NCBI GenBank assembly: GCA_047602575.1
Contig: JASGGY010000007.1
Coordinates: forward strand, 372,001-436,000
From: UBA1366 sp047602575
Lineage (GTDB): Bacteria; Bacillota; Clostridia; Oscillospirales; Ruminococcaceae
DNA: 64,000 nucleotides
Direction of reading: 5' to 3'
Positions within the stretch are counted from its first letter, which is position 1. Every line of letters begins with the position of its first letter. Below the pieces are notes generated by a model, which made no database searches, was not told the DNA's origin, and saw nothing but the letters and a program-made list of their open reading frames with translations. The translations under genes were made by a program, and so were the position numbers. This document shows positions 23,924 to 33,238 of this stretch, in pieces.

Positions 23924-26728
23924 ATGAGAATGACAGCGCTTTTAAAGGATGCTTTCCGCGAGATTCGCAGGAGTGCGGGCAGGTTTCTGTCGTTGTTTCT
24001 GATCACGGCGATCGGCTGCGCGTTTTTTTCGGGCGTGAAAGCCACCATGCCCGATATGCAGGAAGCCGCCGCACAATATTACACCACGCAGAATCTGATG
24101 GACCTCAAGCTGATGTCCTCGGTCGGGGTGAAAAGCGAGGACTGCGCCGCGGTGAAAGCGGTCGAAGGCGTACGCGGCGTGATGGCAGGCTATTCCAAAG
24201 ACGTGATTTACCGTCACGGCGAAAAAACCGATGCGCTGAAGCTCATGTCCTACAACACAAATGTTGTCAAAGGCTCGGATGACGACCTAAATCGCCCCGC
24301 GCTGGTGGAAGGACGTTATCCGGAAAAATCCGGCGAATGCGTTGTCGAGCGCAAGCTTTTTTCGCCCGACACTTTTATGATCGGCAACACCCTCACCGTG
24401 GCTGCGGCAGGGGAGGGCGAGGACATTCTTGATACACTGACCACGGACTCCTTCACCATTGTGGGCATCGTCAGTTCGCCGCTTTATATCGGCACAGCCC
24501 GCGACCAGACTACCATCGGAGCGGGCGTGATTGAAAGCTTTGTACTGATTCCGGAGATTGATTTCGCGGCGGATTATTATCTGGAGCTGTTTGTCAGTCT
24601 TGACGCAACCGCGGGGCTGAATCCGTATTCCGACGCCTACCGCGACGCTGTGCAGAAACAAAAAGAAGCAGTGCTTGCCGCTTTTTCGGAAAGCGTCAAC
24701 GCGCGTTACACCGAACAGGTCGCGCAGCTCACCGCCCGTGCGGATGCGGCACAGGAAAAGCTTGATCAGCTATCCGCATTGTTGGAGCAAACCACGGCGC
24801 AGCTGATGACGCTTCGCAAGGAAGTCAGCGCGCAGCTTGCCGATGTGCAGAAGCGTTTTGACAAAGCGCAGGAAAGCGGCGGCGCGGGGCTGGTTCTGCG
24901 CGCGCAATATGTGCAGACCAAGGAGCAGTACGAGCGGCTCGACCGGCTGGTGAAAGATCGCGAAAAGGGTTCTGATGAAGCGGACAAGGCTTATACCGGC
25001 GAGATTGCCAGCGCGCAGGCGGAAATCGACACAAACCGCGCAAAGCTTGCGGCAAGCAAAGCGCCGGTGTTCTATACCTTTGACCGGTTTTCGCTGGACG
25101 ACTATAAGGGTTATTTCGACGACAGTAAAAAAATCGACATGATTTCGAAGGTTTTTCCGGTGCTGTTTCTCTTCATCGCAGCACTCGTCTGCATGACGGC
25201 GATGACGCGGATGGCGGACGAGCAGCGGACAGTGCTGGGGCTTTATAAAGCGCTGGGCTACTCCCCGCCGCGGATTATAACGAAGTATCTGATTTACGCA
25301 GTTGTGCCGGCTTTACTGGGGAGTGCCGCCGGTGCGGTGATTGGCATGAAAACCATCCCCGCTGTGATTTTCCGCAGCTATAAGATTCTCTATACCGTTC
25401 CGAACTTTGACGCGAAGATCCATGCTTCTTATCTCGTCGGCTGTATAGCGGTGTCCGTGGTGCTGTTTACGGCGGTGGTAATCTTGTCTGTTCTGGGGGA
25501 GCTGACCCGTCGCCCCGCGCAGCTGATGCGTCCGAAAGCCCCAAAAGCCGGCAAGCGCGTCTTTCTGGAACGCTTTCCCCGCGTATGGAACAGGATGCAC
25601 TTTCTGACCAAAGTTACGGTGCGCAATCTTCTGCGACAGAAATCTCGTTTTTTTATGACTCTGGCGGGAATCTCCGGCGCAACGGCGCTGATGATTACGG
25701 GCATCGGACTGAAGTATTCCGTCAGCTCGATTACATCGCTTCAGTTTGAAAAAATCTTTCACTATGACGGCATTATCGCCCTTGACACAAACAATACTAT
25801 GGAAGCACCCGATGCCGCACTAAAGTCTTATCCGCAGATTGCACAGTTTGTGACTGCCGGAAGGCTTGCCTGCGATGCTTCGGCGGGCGGGGAGCAGAAA
25901 TACGAGGTCAACCTCATCGGCGCGGACAAAGACGCAAACCTGCGCGATTTGGTGACGCTGAGAGATCCCGATACGGCGCAAGTGATTAACCTAGACGACA
26001 GCGGCGTGGTCATCACGCAAAAGCTCGCCGATCTTCTGCATCTGAAAAAGGGAGATTCCATCACCCTTACGCTCCTTGATGCGGGAACGCGCACGGTCAG
26101 AATCAGCGCCATCGCAGAGAATTACCTCCACCATTATGTATATATTGCCAGCAGCCTGTACCAGCAGGAGTTCGGGCAGGCGTTTACCGCCAACGCGGTA
26201 TTTTTCAGGCTTGCCGACGGTGCGGACCGGGATGCGCTTTCAAAAGCAATTCAAGCCGACGACCGTTTTTTAGGCGTGTCGTATGTACAGGATAAGTTTG
26301 AAAGCTTTCAAAACTCTATTAAAAGCCTCAACGCCGTCGTGCTGATGCTCACCACGTTTGCAGTGCTGCTGGCGGTCACGGTGCTGTACAACCTCGCTTC
26401 CATCAACATCACTGAGCGCGTCCGCGAAATTGCCACACTCAAGGTGCTGGGCTTTTACGAGAGCGAAACCGGCGCGTATATCTTCCGCGAAAACGCCGTG
26501 TCCACCGCACTCGGCATTGCAGCGGGGTGGGTGCTTGGATTTTTCATGCACCGCTTTGTGGTGCGCACGGCGGAAATCGACATGATTATGTTTAACCGGA
26601 GTCTGGTCTGGTACGCGTATGTACTGGCGGGACTGCTGACGGCGGTGTTTGCGCTGGCGGTCAATTTTCTCCTGTTTTTCCGCATCAGAAACATCAATAT
26701 GGTTGACTCTCTCAAATCGGTGGAATAA
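23924..26728 (+). CDS. Large FtsX-family ABC permease with periplasmic coiled coil (orphan)
   Basis: A 934-residue permease with an N-terminal TM (about 20-38). A long extracellular domain contains a heptad-rich coiled coil at about 255-375 (Gln/Glu/Lys-rich). A first FtsX domain lies at about 405-530, a second extracellular domain follows, and a second FtsX domain with VREIATLKVLGF is at about 790-925. This organisation resembles the large YknZ/HrtB-like permeases of Firmicutes. No ATP-binding subunit lies next to it (trpS before, ychF after), so its partner ATPase must be encoded elsewhere. A GGAAAGG site precedes the ATG at a suitable distance. Confidence 0.88.
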   Translation: MRMTALLKDAFREIRRSAGRFLSLFLITAIGCAFFSGVKATMPDMQEAAAQYYTTQNLMDLKLMSSVGVKSEDCAAVKAVEGVRGVMAGYSKDVIYRHGEKTDALKLMSYNTNVVKGSDDDLNRPALVEGRYPEKSGECVVERKLFSPDTFMIGNTLTVAAAGEGEDILDTLTTDSFTIVGIVSSPLYIGTARDQTTIGAGVIESFVLIPEIDFAADYYLELFVSLDATAGLNPYSDAYRDAVQKQKEAVLAAFSESVNARYTEQVAQLTARADAAQEKLDQLSALLEQTTAQLMTLRKEVSAQLADVQKRFDKAQESGGAGLVLRAQYVQTKEQYERLDRLVKDREKGSDEADKAYTGEIASAQAEIDTNRAKLAASKAPVFYTFDRFSLDDYKGYFDDSKKIDMISKVFPVLFLFIAALVCMTAMTRMADEQRTVLGLYKALGYSPPRIITKYLIYAVVPALLGSAAGAVIGMKTIPAVIFRSYKILYTVPNFDAKIHASYLVGCIAVSVVLFTAVVILSVLGELTRRPAQLMRPKAPKAGKRVFLERFPRVWNRMHFLTKVTVRNLLRQKSRFFMTLAGISGATALMITGIGLKYSVSSITSLQFEKIFHYDGIIALDTNNTMEAPDAALKSYPQIAQFVTAGRLACDASAGGEQKYEVNLIGADKDANLRDLVTLRDPDTAQVINLDDSGVVITQKLADLLHLKKGDSITLTLLDAGTRTVRISAIAENYLHHYVYIASSLYQQEFGQAFTANAVFFRLADGADRDALSKAIQADDRFLGVSYVQDKFESFQNSIKSLNAVVLMLTTFAVLLAVTVLYNLASINITERVREIATLKVLGFYESETGAYIFRENAVSTALGIAAGWVLGFFMHRFVVRTAEIDMIMFNRSLVWYAYVLAGLLTAVFALAVNFLLFFRIRNINMVDSLKSVE

Positions 26729-26766
26729 TCCGCCGCAATCCATTCCCGAAAGGAACGATTTTTTAC

Positions 26767-27861
26767 ATGAAGCTTGGTATGGTCGGTCTGCCGAATGTCG
26801 GCAAAAGCACACTGTTTAACGCACTCACGAATGCGGGTGCGGAGTCTGCAAATTATCCGTTTTGCACGATTGAAAAAAACATCGGCATTGTGTCCGTCCC
26901 CGACGAGCGCCTTGACCGGCTCGCGGAGATGTACAAGCCCGATAAATTCACCCCCGCGACACTTGAATTCGTGGACATCGCGGGCTTGGTCAAGGGCGCG
27001 TCAAAGGGAGAGGGGCTGGGCAACAAATTCCTGGCGGACATCCGCGAGGTGGATGCGATTGTCCATGTGGTGCGCTGTTTTGAGGACATCGACATCATCC
27101 ACGTTGACGGCGAAATCAATCCCGCCCGCGACATCGAAACCATCAACCTTGAGCTGGTGTTTGCCGACCTAGAGCTGGTGGAGCGACGCATTGACCGCGC
27201 GAAAAAGCTTGCCAAGGGCGACCGGAAATACGCGGGCGAGGCGGAGTTTCTCGAGCGGCTCAAAGCACATCTTGAGGAGGGCAAAAGCGCGCGTGCGTTC
27301 CCTTTCACCGACGAGGAGCGCGAAGCGATCAAGATCTCGCCCCTGCTTTCCCTCAAGCCCGTCATCTATGCCGCAAACCTCTGTGAGGACGATTTTGTGA
27401 ACAGCATCGATGAAAACACGCATTACCGGACAGTCTGCGCCGTTGCCGAACAGGAAGGCTCCGCGGTGTTACCCATCTGCGCGCAGATTGAGGCGGAGAT
27501 TTCCGACATGGACGACGCGGACAAGAAGATGTTTCTTTCTGAACTGGGGCTGGAGATTTCCGGCTTGAACCGCATCATCCAGGAGGGCTATACGCTGCTC
27601 GGGCTGATTTCCTTCCTCACCGCCGGCGTGCAGGAGGTGCGCGCGTGGACGATTACCCGCGGAATGAAAGCCCCGCAGGCAGCCGGTAAAATCCACACCG
27701 ATTTTGAAAAGGGCTTCATCCGCGCGGAGGTCGTGGCTTATGACGACCTGATGGCGCAGGGGAGCATGAACGCCGCCAAGGAAAAGGGACTCGTGCGCTC
27801 AGAGGGCAAGGAGTATGTAATGAAGGATGGGGATATTGTTCTGTTCCGGTTTAATGTATAA
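26767..27861 (+). CDS. ychF: Redox-regulated ATPase YchF (Obg-like)
   Basis: A 364-residue P-loop protein of normal family size. It has G1 GLPNVGKSTLFNAL at residues 7-20, G3 DIAGLVKGASKGEGLGN, a coiled-coil insertion (about 130-190), and a C-terminal TGS domain ending RSEGKEYVMKDGDIVLFRFNV. The family prefers ATP over GTP and binds ribosomes. It is probably a single gene 38 nt after the permease. Confidence 0.97.
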   Translation: MKLGMVGLPNVGKSTLFNALTNAGAESANYPFCTIEKNIGIVSVPDERLDRLAEMYKPDKFTPATLEFVDIAGLVKGASKGEGLGNKFLADIREVDAIVHVVRCFEDIDIIHVDGEINPARDIETINLELVFADLELVERRIDRAKKLAKGDRKYAGEAEFLERLKAHLEEGKSARAFPFTDEEREAIKISPLLSLKPVIYAANLCEDDFVNSIDENTHYRTVCAVAEQEGSAVLPICAQIEAEISDMDDADKKMFLSELGLEISGLNRIIQEGYTLLGLISFLTAGVQEVRAWTITRGMKAPQAAGKIHTDFEKGFIRAEVVAYDDLMAQGSMNAAKEKGLVRSEGKEYVMKDGDIVLFRFNV

Positions 27862-27902
27862 ATTTTACTTGTTCCGATTCACAGCTTGATACATTTTTCA
27901 TA

Positions 27903-27931
27903 TTGACAAAATCAAGATTCAGCGTTACAAT
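27903..27931 (+). promoter_or_regulatory. Sigma-A promoter of the LTA-synthase-like gene
   Basis: TTGACA, 17-nt spacer, TACAAT. A leader of about 130 nt follows before the start at 28069. It contains AAAGGAGG at 28027-28034, too far from the start to be its ribosome site. Confidence 0.7.
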
Positions 27932-28068
27932 AAAGCTTACGGTTGCGGCATGGAAAAACGATGGAAAGAAAAAAATCCGTCGTTGCCCGCAACGCGTGTG
28001 TCCTGCCGTTCATTGCGGCGTATCTGAAAGGAGGCTGGCTTCAGCCGTTTCACGACGAAGCGTAGAGT

Positions 28069-30369
28069 ATGAAAAAACATATGAATCAACTGCTCGGCTA
28101 TCTTAAAAAATTCGGTGCGTTTTTAAAAGCGAACCCGCTGTTCACAACGTTTATGGCGGTCACGCTCATCAACACCTATCTGGTTCGGGCATACTGCACG
28201 CACAATTATCTCGCGTTCCGTCCGATCATGGCGGATCTGGCGCTGACGCTTTTCATCGCGCTGTTCGGTTTTCTGGTCAGACAAAAGCGCAGGTTTTTAT
28301 ACTATATGATCGCCAATTTTATTTTGACGTTCCTTTGTATGTCGAATGCGATTTACTACACAAACTTTAAATCGTTCATCTCGATTTCGCTCCTCGCGAC
28401 CGCGTCCCAACTCGGGGGCGTGATGAACGCGGTGACAGAAAATATTCTGGAAATCAAGCATTTTGCGTTCTTTCAGTCGCTGCTCATCATGATTGGCGTG
28501 TATGTCTGGATGCGCAAAAAAGGCTTGACGGCGGCGGAGGATACCCCCAAGCCGCTGCGGAAAAAATACGCGCTGCGCGGCTTTTTCACGGGGCTTGTCA
28601 CCCTTGTCGCCTTTTTGATCTCTTTAAACGGTACGGATTATTCGCGCTTGTCCAATCAGTGGAACCGCGAATATGTCGTCAGTCGGTTCGGTGTGGTGGG
28701 GTATCAGCTTTCTGATATTTTTTCCACCATTAAAGGACAGCTCAATGTTCTGTTCGGCTATGAAAAAAACAAAGAGATCTTCGACAGCTTCTATCAGGAT
28801 CAGGAAGAACAGACCGATCCCACAAAAAATGCCTATACCGATATTTTCAAGGGAAAGAACATCATTATCATCCACGCCGAAAGCATCCAGCAGTTCACCA
28901 TGGATACCTATATCAACGGCGAGGAGCTGACCCCGAACCTGAACAAGCTTGCGCGCGGCGGCTTGTATTTCTCCAATTTTTATGCGCAGGAAAGCGTCGG
29001 CACAAGCTCCGACACGGAGTTTACCTTCAGCACCTCGCTCATGCCCGCCTCGAGCGGCACCGTTGCCATCAATTACTGGAACCGCGATTATGTGTCGATC
29101 CAGAAGCTGTTTAAACAGCTCGGCTATTATGTTTTCAGTATGCACGCCAACAACGGCTCGTTCTGGAACCGCGCGAATTTCCATGCGTCGCTCGGCTACG
29201 ACCGGTTCTACAGTATGCAGGATTATAACATCGACGAAACCATCGGGCTGGGGCTTTCCGACAAAAGCTTTTTCAGCCAGTCGGTGGAGAAAATCAGCGG
29301 CATTGCACAGGAGCATCCGCAGTTTTACGCCACAATGATCATGCTCACCAACCACACGCCCTTTACCGGAATCGAAGCCGTAAGCGATTACAGCGTGGAT
29401 TTCAAGTATAAAAAATACAACCAGGAAACCGGACTGTATGAGGAGATTTCCGCGCCGTTCCTTGAGGGAACGAAGCTCGGCAGCTATTTTAAATCCGTTC
29501 ATTACGCCGACGAAGCGCTCGGACAGTTCATCAGCGACCTTGACAGCGTCGGGCTGCTCGACAACACCGTCATCGTCCTCTACGGCGACCACGACGCGAA
29601 GTTGAAGGAGGAGGAGTACGAGTATTATTACAACTACAACCCCTTCACGCAAACAACGCTGGAGGAAGGCGATCCGGGCTACACGCCGGTAGACGAGTTC
29701 TATTACAACATCAACCGCAAAGTGCCCTTTATCATCTGGACAAAGGATCATGCGACTTATACCCCGCAGGAAATCACGAAGGTGATGGGGATGTACGACG
29801 CGCTGCCCACGCTCGGCAATATGTTCGGCTTTACCGATAAATACGCGCTGGGAACCGATGTTTTCAGTCTGACCGGCGACGCTACCAACACCGTGATTTT
29901 CCCCAACGGGAATTTTGTCACCGATCAGGTGTATTACAACAGCCAGGAGGATCAGTATTTCGACCTTACCGGATACGATAACGTTGCGAAATATGCGTCC
30001 TGCAATCAGGTCTATAAGGATTATGTCAGCCCGATTTATCAGGAAACCCGCGACGGCAGCTTTAAAACCGCCGTGACCGCTTACAGCGAGGACAAGGCGA
30101 AAGCCCGCGTCAACGACGGCGTGGTGGATGCTTCCTATATCACCACCCGCAGCGATTACGCCAACGATCGCATTACGGTTTCCAATGCCATCATCTATTT
30201 CGACATCATCCGGAAAGAGCAGGAGCAGTCCGCTGAGGATTCCCAATCCGGCTCGTTTTCTGATGCCGTGACCTCCGCACCGATTGCAACCGGCGTGCCT
30301 TCAACCGGCGACGACGCAAAGCCCGACGCCGACCAGACGACCGCCGCACAAACCGACGCCGCGTCCTGA
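28069..30369 (+). CDS. LTA synthase family protein (membrane sulfatase-fold enzyme)
   Basis: A 766-residue protein. Five membrane helices lie in the first 200 residues, followed by a large extracellular alkaline-phosphatase/sulfatase domain (about 260-640). The metal-site Glu is in NIIIIHAESIQQ, and the Thr nucleophile is in ESVGTSSDTEF near residue 310. Further metal ligands are in MHANNGSFWNR and LYGDHDAKL. These match LtaS-type glycerol-phosphate polymerases, although homologues also add phosphoglycerol to other glycans. A C-terminal extension of about 120 residues ends in an Ala/Thr/Asp-rich tail. The ABC exporter encoded next suggests envelope glycopolymer work. An in-frame stop just upstream limits the start to 28069 or 28081. 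Confidence 0.93.
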   Translation: MKKHMNQLLGYLKKFGAFLKANPLFTTFMAVTLINTYLVRAYCTHNYLAFRPIMADLALTLFIALFGFLVRQKRRFLYYMIANFILTFLCMSNAIYYTNFKSFISISLLATASQLGGVMNAVTENILEIKHFAFFQSLLIMIGVYVWMRKKGLTAAEDTPKPLRKKYALRGFFTGLVTLVAFLISLNGTDYSRLSNQWNREYVVSRFGVVGYQLSDIFSTIKGQLNVLFGYEKNKEIFDSFYQDQEEQTDPTKNAYTDIFKGKNIIIIHAESIQQFTMDTYINGEELTPNLNKLARGGLYFSNFYAQESVGTSSDTEFTFSTSLMPASSGTVAINYWNRDYVSIQKLFKQLGYYVFSMHANNGSFWNRANFHASLGYDRFYSMQDYNIDETIGLGLSDKSFFSQSVEKISGIAQEHPQFYATMIMLTNHTPFTGIEAVSDYSVDFKYKKYNQETGLYEEISAPFLEGTKLGSYFKSVHYADEALGQFISDLDSVGLLDNTVIVLYGDHDAKLKEEEYEYYYNYNPFTQTTLEEGDPGYTPVDEFYYNINRKVPFIIWTKDHATYTPQEITKVMGMYDALPTLGNMFGFTDKYALGTDVFSLTGDATNTVIFPNGNFVTDQVYYNSQEDQYFDLTGYDNVAKYASCNQVYKDYVSPIYQETRDGSFKTAVTAYSEDKAKARVNDGVVDASYITTRSDYANDRITVSNAIIYFDIIRKEQEQSAEDSQSGSFSDAVTSAPIATGVPSTGDDAKPDADQTTAAQTDAAS

Positions 30370-30379
30370 CAAACCCAAT

Positions 30380-30408
30380 TTGACAAACGAAAAAAAATAA
30401 ACTATAAT
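30380..30408 (+). promoter_or_regulatory. Sigma-A promoter of the glycopolymer exporter
   Basis: Consensus TTGACA, 17-nt spacer, TATAAT, between the LTA-synthase-like gene and the permease gene. Confidence 0.85.
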
Positions 30409-30492
30409 AAAGCGATATGAGTATGCCGGTTTAACGGAGCATCCGTCTGGAATCGGCATACACCGCTTTGCGAAAACGGAAGGATGGCGCAT

Positions 30493-31323
30493 ATGCCGAA
30501 ATTTTTGGCAAACACGGGGCTTGCCGAAATCATCGCCGAACACAAGGGTCAGCGCAGGCAGATTTTTCTGCTTTCTTATAACGATCTGGTCAAGAAATAC
30601 AAGGGCGCTGTACTGGGTTACGCGTGGGCAATCGTCAAGCCGCTGTTTACGCTCTTGATTTTGCTCTTTGCATTCCAGATCGGTCTGCGCGCTTCCTCGA
30701 ACGTCAACGGCTTCCCGCGGTTTATTTTCATGCTCACGGGCTATGTGCCGTGGTTTTTCATCAGCGAGGGGATCTTAGCCGGCGCGCGTTCCATCCGCAG
30801 CAACCAGCAGTTTGTCACAAAGCTTTCCTTTCCCGTTTCTAATATTATGAGCTTCACCATGCTGTCAAACCTCTACATCCATCTTGTGCTGAGCGGTCTG
30901 ATGTTTGTATACCTCGCGGTTATGGGCTATGCGCTGACGCTGTACAGTCTGCAGTTTTTCTACTTTGTGATCCTGATGTTCGTGTTTTTCCTTGCCGTGT
31001 CGTGGGCAACCGCGCCGCTGAGCGCGTTCAGCAAGGACTTTGAGAACCTCGTCAACACCATCATCACCTCCATCTTCTGGCTCTCCGGTATCTTCTGGAA
31101 CACGTATGCGCTGAAAACGCGCTGGCTGGAGATTGTGATGTATTTCAATCCCATCAACTATTTCGTCAACGGCTACCGCAAGGCGTTTATTTATCACGAC
31201 TTCATTTTCGCGCGGGAATACGCGCTGGAAAATCTGATTTTCTTTGGCGAGCTGATTCTTGTCATCGTCGTGGGCTCGCATTATTACAAAAAGCTGAGAA
31301 AAATTCTCCCCGATGTGCTTTAG
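30493..31323 (+). CDS. ABC-2 permease of a teichoic acid/polysaccharide exporter (TagG/Wzm-like)
   Basis: A 276-residue permease with six membrane helices. The amphipathic N-terminal entry motif YNDLVKKYKGAVLGYAWAIVKPL is typical of Wzm/TagG proteins. Its ATPase partner follows 15 nt later. Start 30493 is preferred to 30484, because the GGAAGG site would touch the earlier ATG. It exports a lipid-linked polymer (wall teichoic acid, O-antigen-like or other glycan) across the membrane; the polymer is not identifiable because no synthesis genes are adjacent. Confidence 0.93.
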   Translation: MPKFLANTGLAEIIAEHKGQRRQIFLLSYNDLVKKYKGAVLGYAWAIVKPLFTLLILLFAFQIGLRASSNVNGFPRFIFMLTGYVPWFFISEGILAGARSIRSNQQFVTKLSFPVSNIMSFTMLSNLYIHLVLSGLMFVYLAVMGYALTLYSLQFFYFVILMFVFFLAVSWATAPLSAFSKDFENLVNTIITSIFWLSGIFWNTYALKTRWLEIVMYFNPINYFVNGYRKAFIYHDFIFAREYALENLIFFGELILVIVVGSHYYKKLRKILPDVL

Positions 31324-31338
31324 CGCAGGGGAGCGGGG

Positions 31339-32073
31339 GTGATTCATCTGTCAGAACCGATCATTGAGTTTAAAAATGTTTCCAAGGAATATTTTTTATA
31401 CAGCAGCAACAAAGCACGCTTTTTTTCAATTTTTAACAACAACCGCGATGTGAAAAAGCATGTCGCGCTCAAAGACGTCAGCTTTGAAGTCCGCGCGGGC
31501 GAGTCCGTGGGCATCGTGGGCAAAAACGGTGCAGGCAAATCCACCATCCTGAAAATGATCACCGGCGTGTGCTTCCCCACAGCGGGAGAGGTGATTGTGA
31601 AGAAAAAGGTTGCCGCACTCCTTGAGCTGACGGCGGGCTTTTCGCCGGAGCTGACCGGACGGGAGAATATCTACCTCAAGGGCTATATCCTGGGGCTGAC
31701 CGACCGCGACATTAAGCTGATCGAGCAGGACATCGTGGACTTCGCGAGCATTGACGAATACATCGACCAGCCCGTGCGGACGTATTCCTCCGGCATGAGA
31801 ATGCGGCTGGGCTTTGCCATCAACATCAACATCCGCCCCGAAATCCTCGTCGTCGATGAAGCGCTGAGCGTGGGCGATGCGGAGTTCCGCGCAAAGTGCA
31901 AAAATCGCATCCGAGAGCTGATTACCTCCGGCGTCACGGTGCTTTACGTCAGTCATTCCGTTGAAAGCGTCAAGGAAACCTGCGACCGCGCCATCTATCT
32001 GGAAAAAGGCAGAGTTCGCTTCGACGGCACCGTTGACGAGGCATTCCAGCTTTATAAAAAACCGAAAAAATAA
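31339..32073 (+). CDS. ABC ATPase of the teichoic acid/polysaccharide exporter (TagH/Wzt-like)
   Basis: A 244-residue ATPase with Walker A GKNGAGKST near residue 62, signature TYSSGMRMRL, Walker B ILVVDEALSVGD and H-loop SHSVESVKETC. The short signature SSGM and the FEVRAGESVGIVG lead-in are characteristic of TagH/Wzt/RfbE. The C-terminal substrate-recognition domain of long Wzt proteins is absent, so the exported polymer is probably not selected by a capping sugar. It starts with GTG after CAGGGGAG. Confidence 0.94.
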   Translation: MIHLSEPIIEFKNVSKEYFLYSSNKARFFSIFNNNRDVKKHVALKDVSFEVRAGESVGIVGKNGAGKSTILKMITGVCFPTAGEVIVKKKVAALLELTAGFSPELTGRENIYLKGYILGLTDRDIKLIEQDIVDFASIDEYIDQPVRTYSSGMRMRLGFAININIRPEILVVDEALSVGDAEFRAKCKNRIRELITSGVTVLYVSHSVESVKETCDRAIYLEKGRVRFDGTVDEAFQLYKKPKK

Positions 32074-32076
32074 CGC

Positions 32077-32110
32077 AAAAAGCTCTGTGCATAACGCGCA
32101 GAGCTTTTTT
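32077..32110. terminator. Bidirectional terminator between the exporter and metA
   Basis: Stem AAAAGCTCTG(TG)C with GCGCAGAGCTTTT flanked by A and T runs, serving both convergent genes. Confidence 0.85.
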
Positions 32111-32111
32111 A

Positions 32112-33038
32112 TCATTCAATCGGTTCAAGCGCCTCGAGATCAAACGGCGTCTGCTGATAAACGCAATAGTTGAGCCAGTTTGAGAACAGCAGATTTGCGT
32201 GGCAGCACCAGCTAAAATGCGGGGTTTTCTCCGCGTCGTCGTCGGGGAAATAGCCGTAGGGCACCTGAATGTCCAGCCCCTTACCCAGATCGCGGAAAAA
32301 TTCCTCCGCCAGCGTGCCGCGGTCGTACTCGGAATGACCGGTGAAGAAGAACTGCCGATTCGTGCGGTCGGCGATGATGTGAATGCCGGAAAGCGTTGAT
32401 TCGGCGAGAATGGTCAGTGCCGGAATGTTCTCAACATCCACCCGCCGGATTTCCGTATGACGCGAATGCGGAACGGTGAACACATCGTCAAAGCCCTTGA
32501 GCAGGGGATGGTTGGGCTGGTTGATGGTATGCGGGAACACGCCGAACATCTTCTGCGCCAGCGGGTACTTCGGCACGCCGTAGTGGTAATACAGCCCCGC
32601 CTGCGCCCCCCAGCAGATGTGAATCGTTGAGTAGACATGGGTTTTTGACCACGCGAAAATCTCGCGCAGTTCATCCCAGTAATTTACTTCCTCAAACGCC
32701 AGCAGCTCAATCGGCGCGCCAGTGACAATCAGTCCGTCGTAGCGCTCGTTGCGCACCTCGTCAAAGGTTTTATAAAACTTTAACATATGATCCTCGGAGG
32801 TATTTTTCGACTTGTGGGAGGAAACCTGCACAAGCTCCACATCCACCTGAATCGGCGTGTTGCTCAGAAGCCGCAGCAGCTGTGTTTCCGTCACGATCTT
32901 ATTCGGCATCAGGTTTAAAATCGCCACCCGCAGCGCGCGGATGTCCTGATGTTGCGCCCGGTTGTCGGGAATCACAAAGATATTTTCCTCCACCAGTGTG
33001 GAGAAAGCCGGAAGATTATCCGGAATTTTGATCGGCAT
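32112..33038 (-). CDS. metA: Homoserine O-acetyltransferase (MetA family)
   Basis: A 308-residue enzyme of methionine synthesis that acylates homoserine. Numbering from the chosen start puts the nucleophile at Cys142 (HICWGAQAG) and a Glu at position 111 (TGAPIE), with the His/Glu pair in FTGHSEYD. In the family, Glu111 is the residue reported to give acetyl-CoA specificity (Bacillus cereus MetA), whereas Gly111 goes with succinyl-CoA (E. coli), so O-acetylhomoserine is predicted. The start at 33038 is preferred to 33110: it has AAGGG 8 nt upstream, matches MetA numbering, and the longer frame would begin at the transcription start. No SAM riboswitch is seen in the short leader. Confidence 0.96.
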   Translation of the reverse strand: MPIKIPDNLPAFSTLVEENIFVIPDNRAQHQDIRALRVAILNLMPNKIVTETQLLRLLSNTPIQVDVELVQVSSHKSKNTSEDHMLKFYKTFDEVRNERYDGLIVTGAPIELLAFEEVNYWDELREIFAWSKTHVYSTIHICWGAQAGLYYHYGVPKYPLAQKMFGVFPHTINQPNHPLLKGFDDVFTVPHSRHTEIRRVDVENIPALTILAESTLSGIHIIADRTNRQFFFTGHSEYDRGTLAEEFFRDLGKGLDIQVPYGYFPDDDAEKTPHFSWCCHANLLFSNWLNYCVYQQTPFDLEALEPIE

Positions 33039-33118
33039 AACCGTCACCCTTCCCAAATAAAACTGCGGGTGTCTGTTTCTTTCCGCCCGCGTTTGTGCCG
33101 TCAGTTTCATGTTCTTGT

Positions 33119-33147
33119 ATTATAACATAGAAATCATGGCTTTTCAA
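33119..33147 (-). promoter_or_regulatory. Sigma-A promoter of metA
   Basis: On the minus strand TTGAAA, 17-nt spacer, TATAAT. It lies back to back with the glyA promoter, with about 30 nt between the two. Confidence 0.8.
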
Positions 33148-33179
33148 TAGGATTGTTTGATAAAAAAACGCCGCGGCTC

Positions 33180-33208
33180 TTGAAAAAAACATACGGATGC
33201 TGTATAAT
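33180..33208 (+). promoter_or_regulatory. Sigma-A promoter of glyA
   Basis: TTGAAA, 17-nt spacer, TATAAT, 30 nt before the glyA start codon. Confidence 0.85.
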
Positions 33209-33238
33209 AGAAAAAAAGAAAACAAAGGAGTTTTACCA

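Noticed and set aside
27903..28106. A 67-codon frame upstream of the LTA-synthase-like gene
   Set aside because: It starts inside the promoter -35 and overlaps the next gene; the translation has no recognisable feature.
28624..30246. A 540-codon frame on the minus strand
   Set aside because: It is a complementary-strand shadow of the LTA-synthase-like gene, whose domain motifs are clear on the plus strand; no ribosome site or family motif.
33039..33118. SAM riboswitch upstream of metA
   Set aside because: The leader is only about 75 nt and lacks the conserved S-box core and a terminator hairpin.
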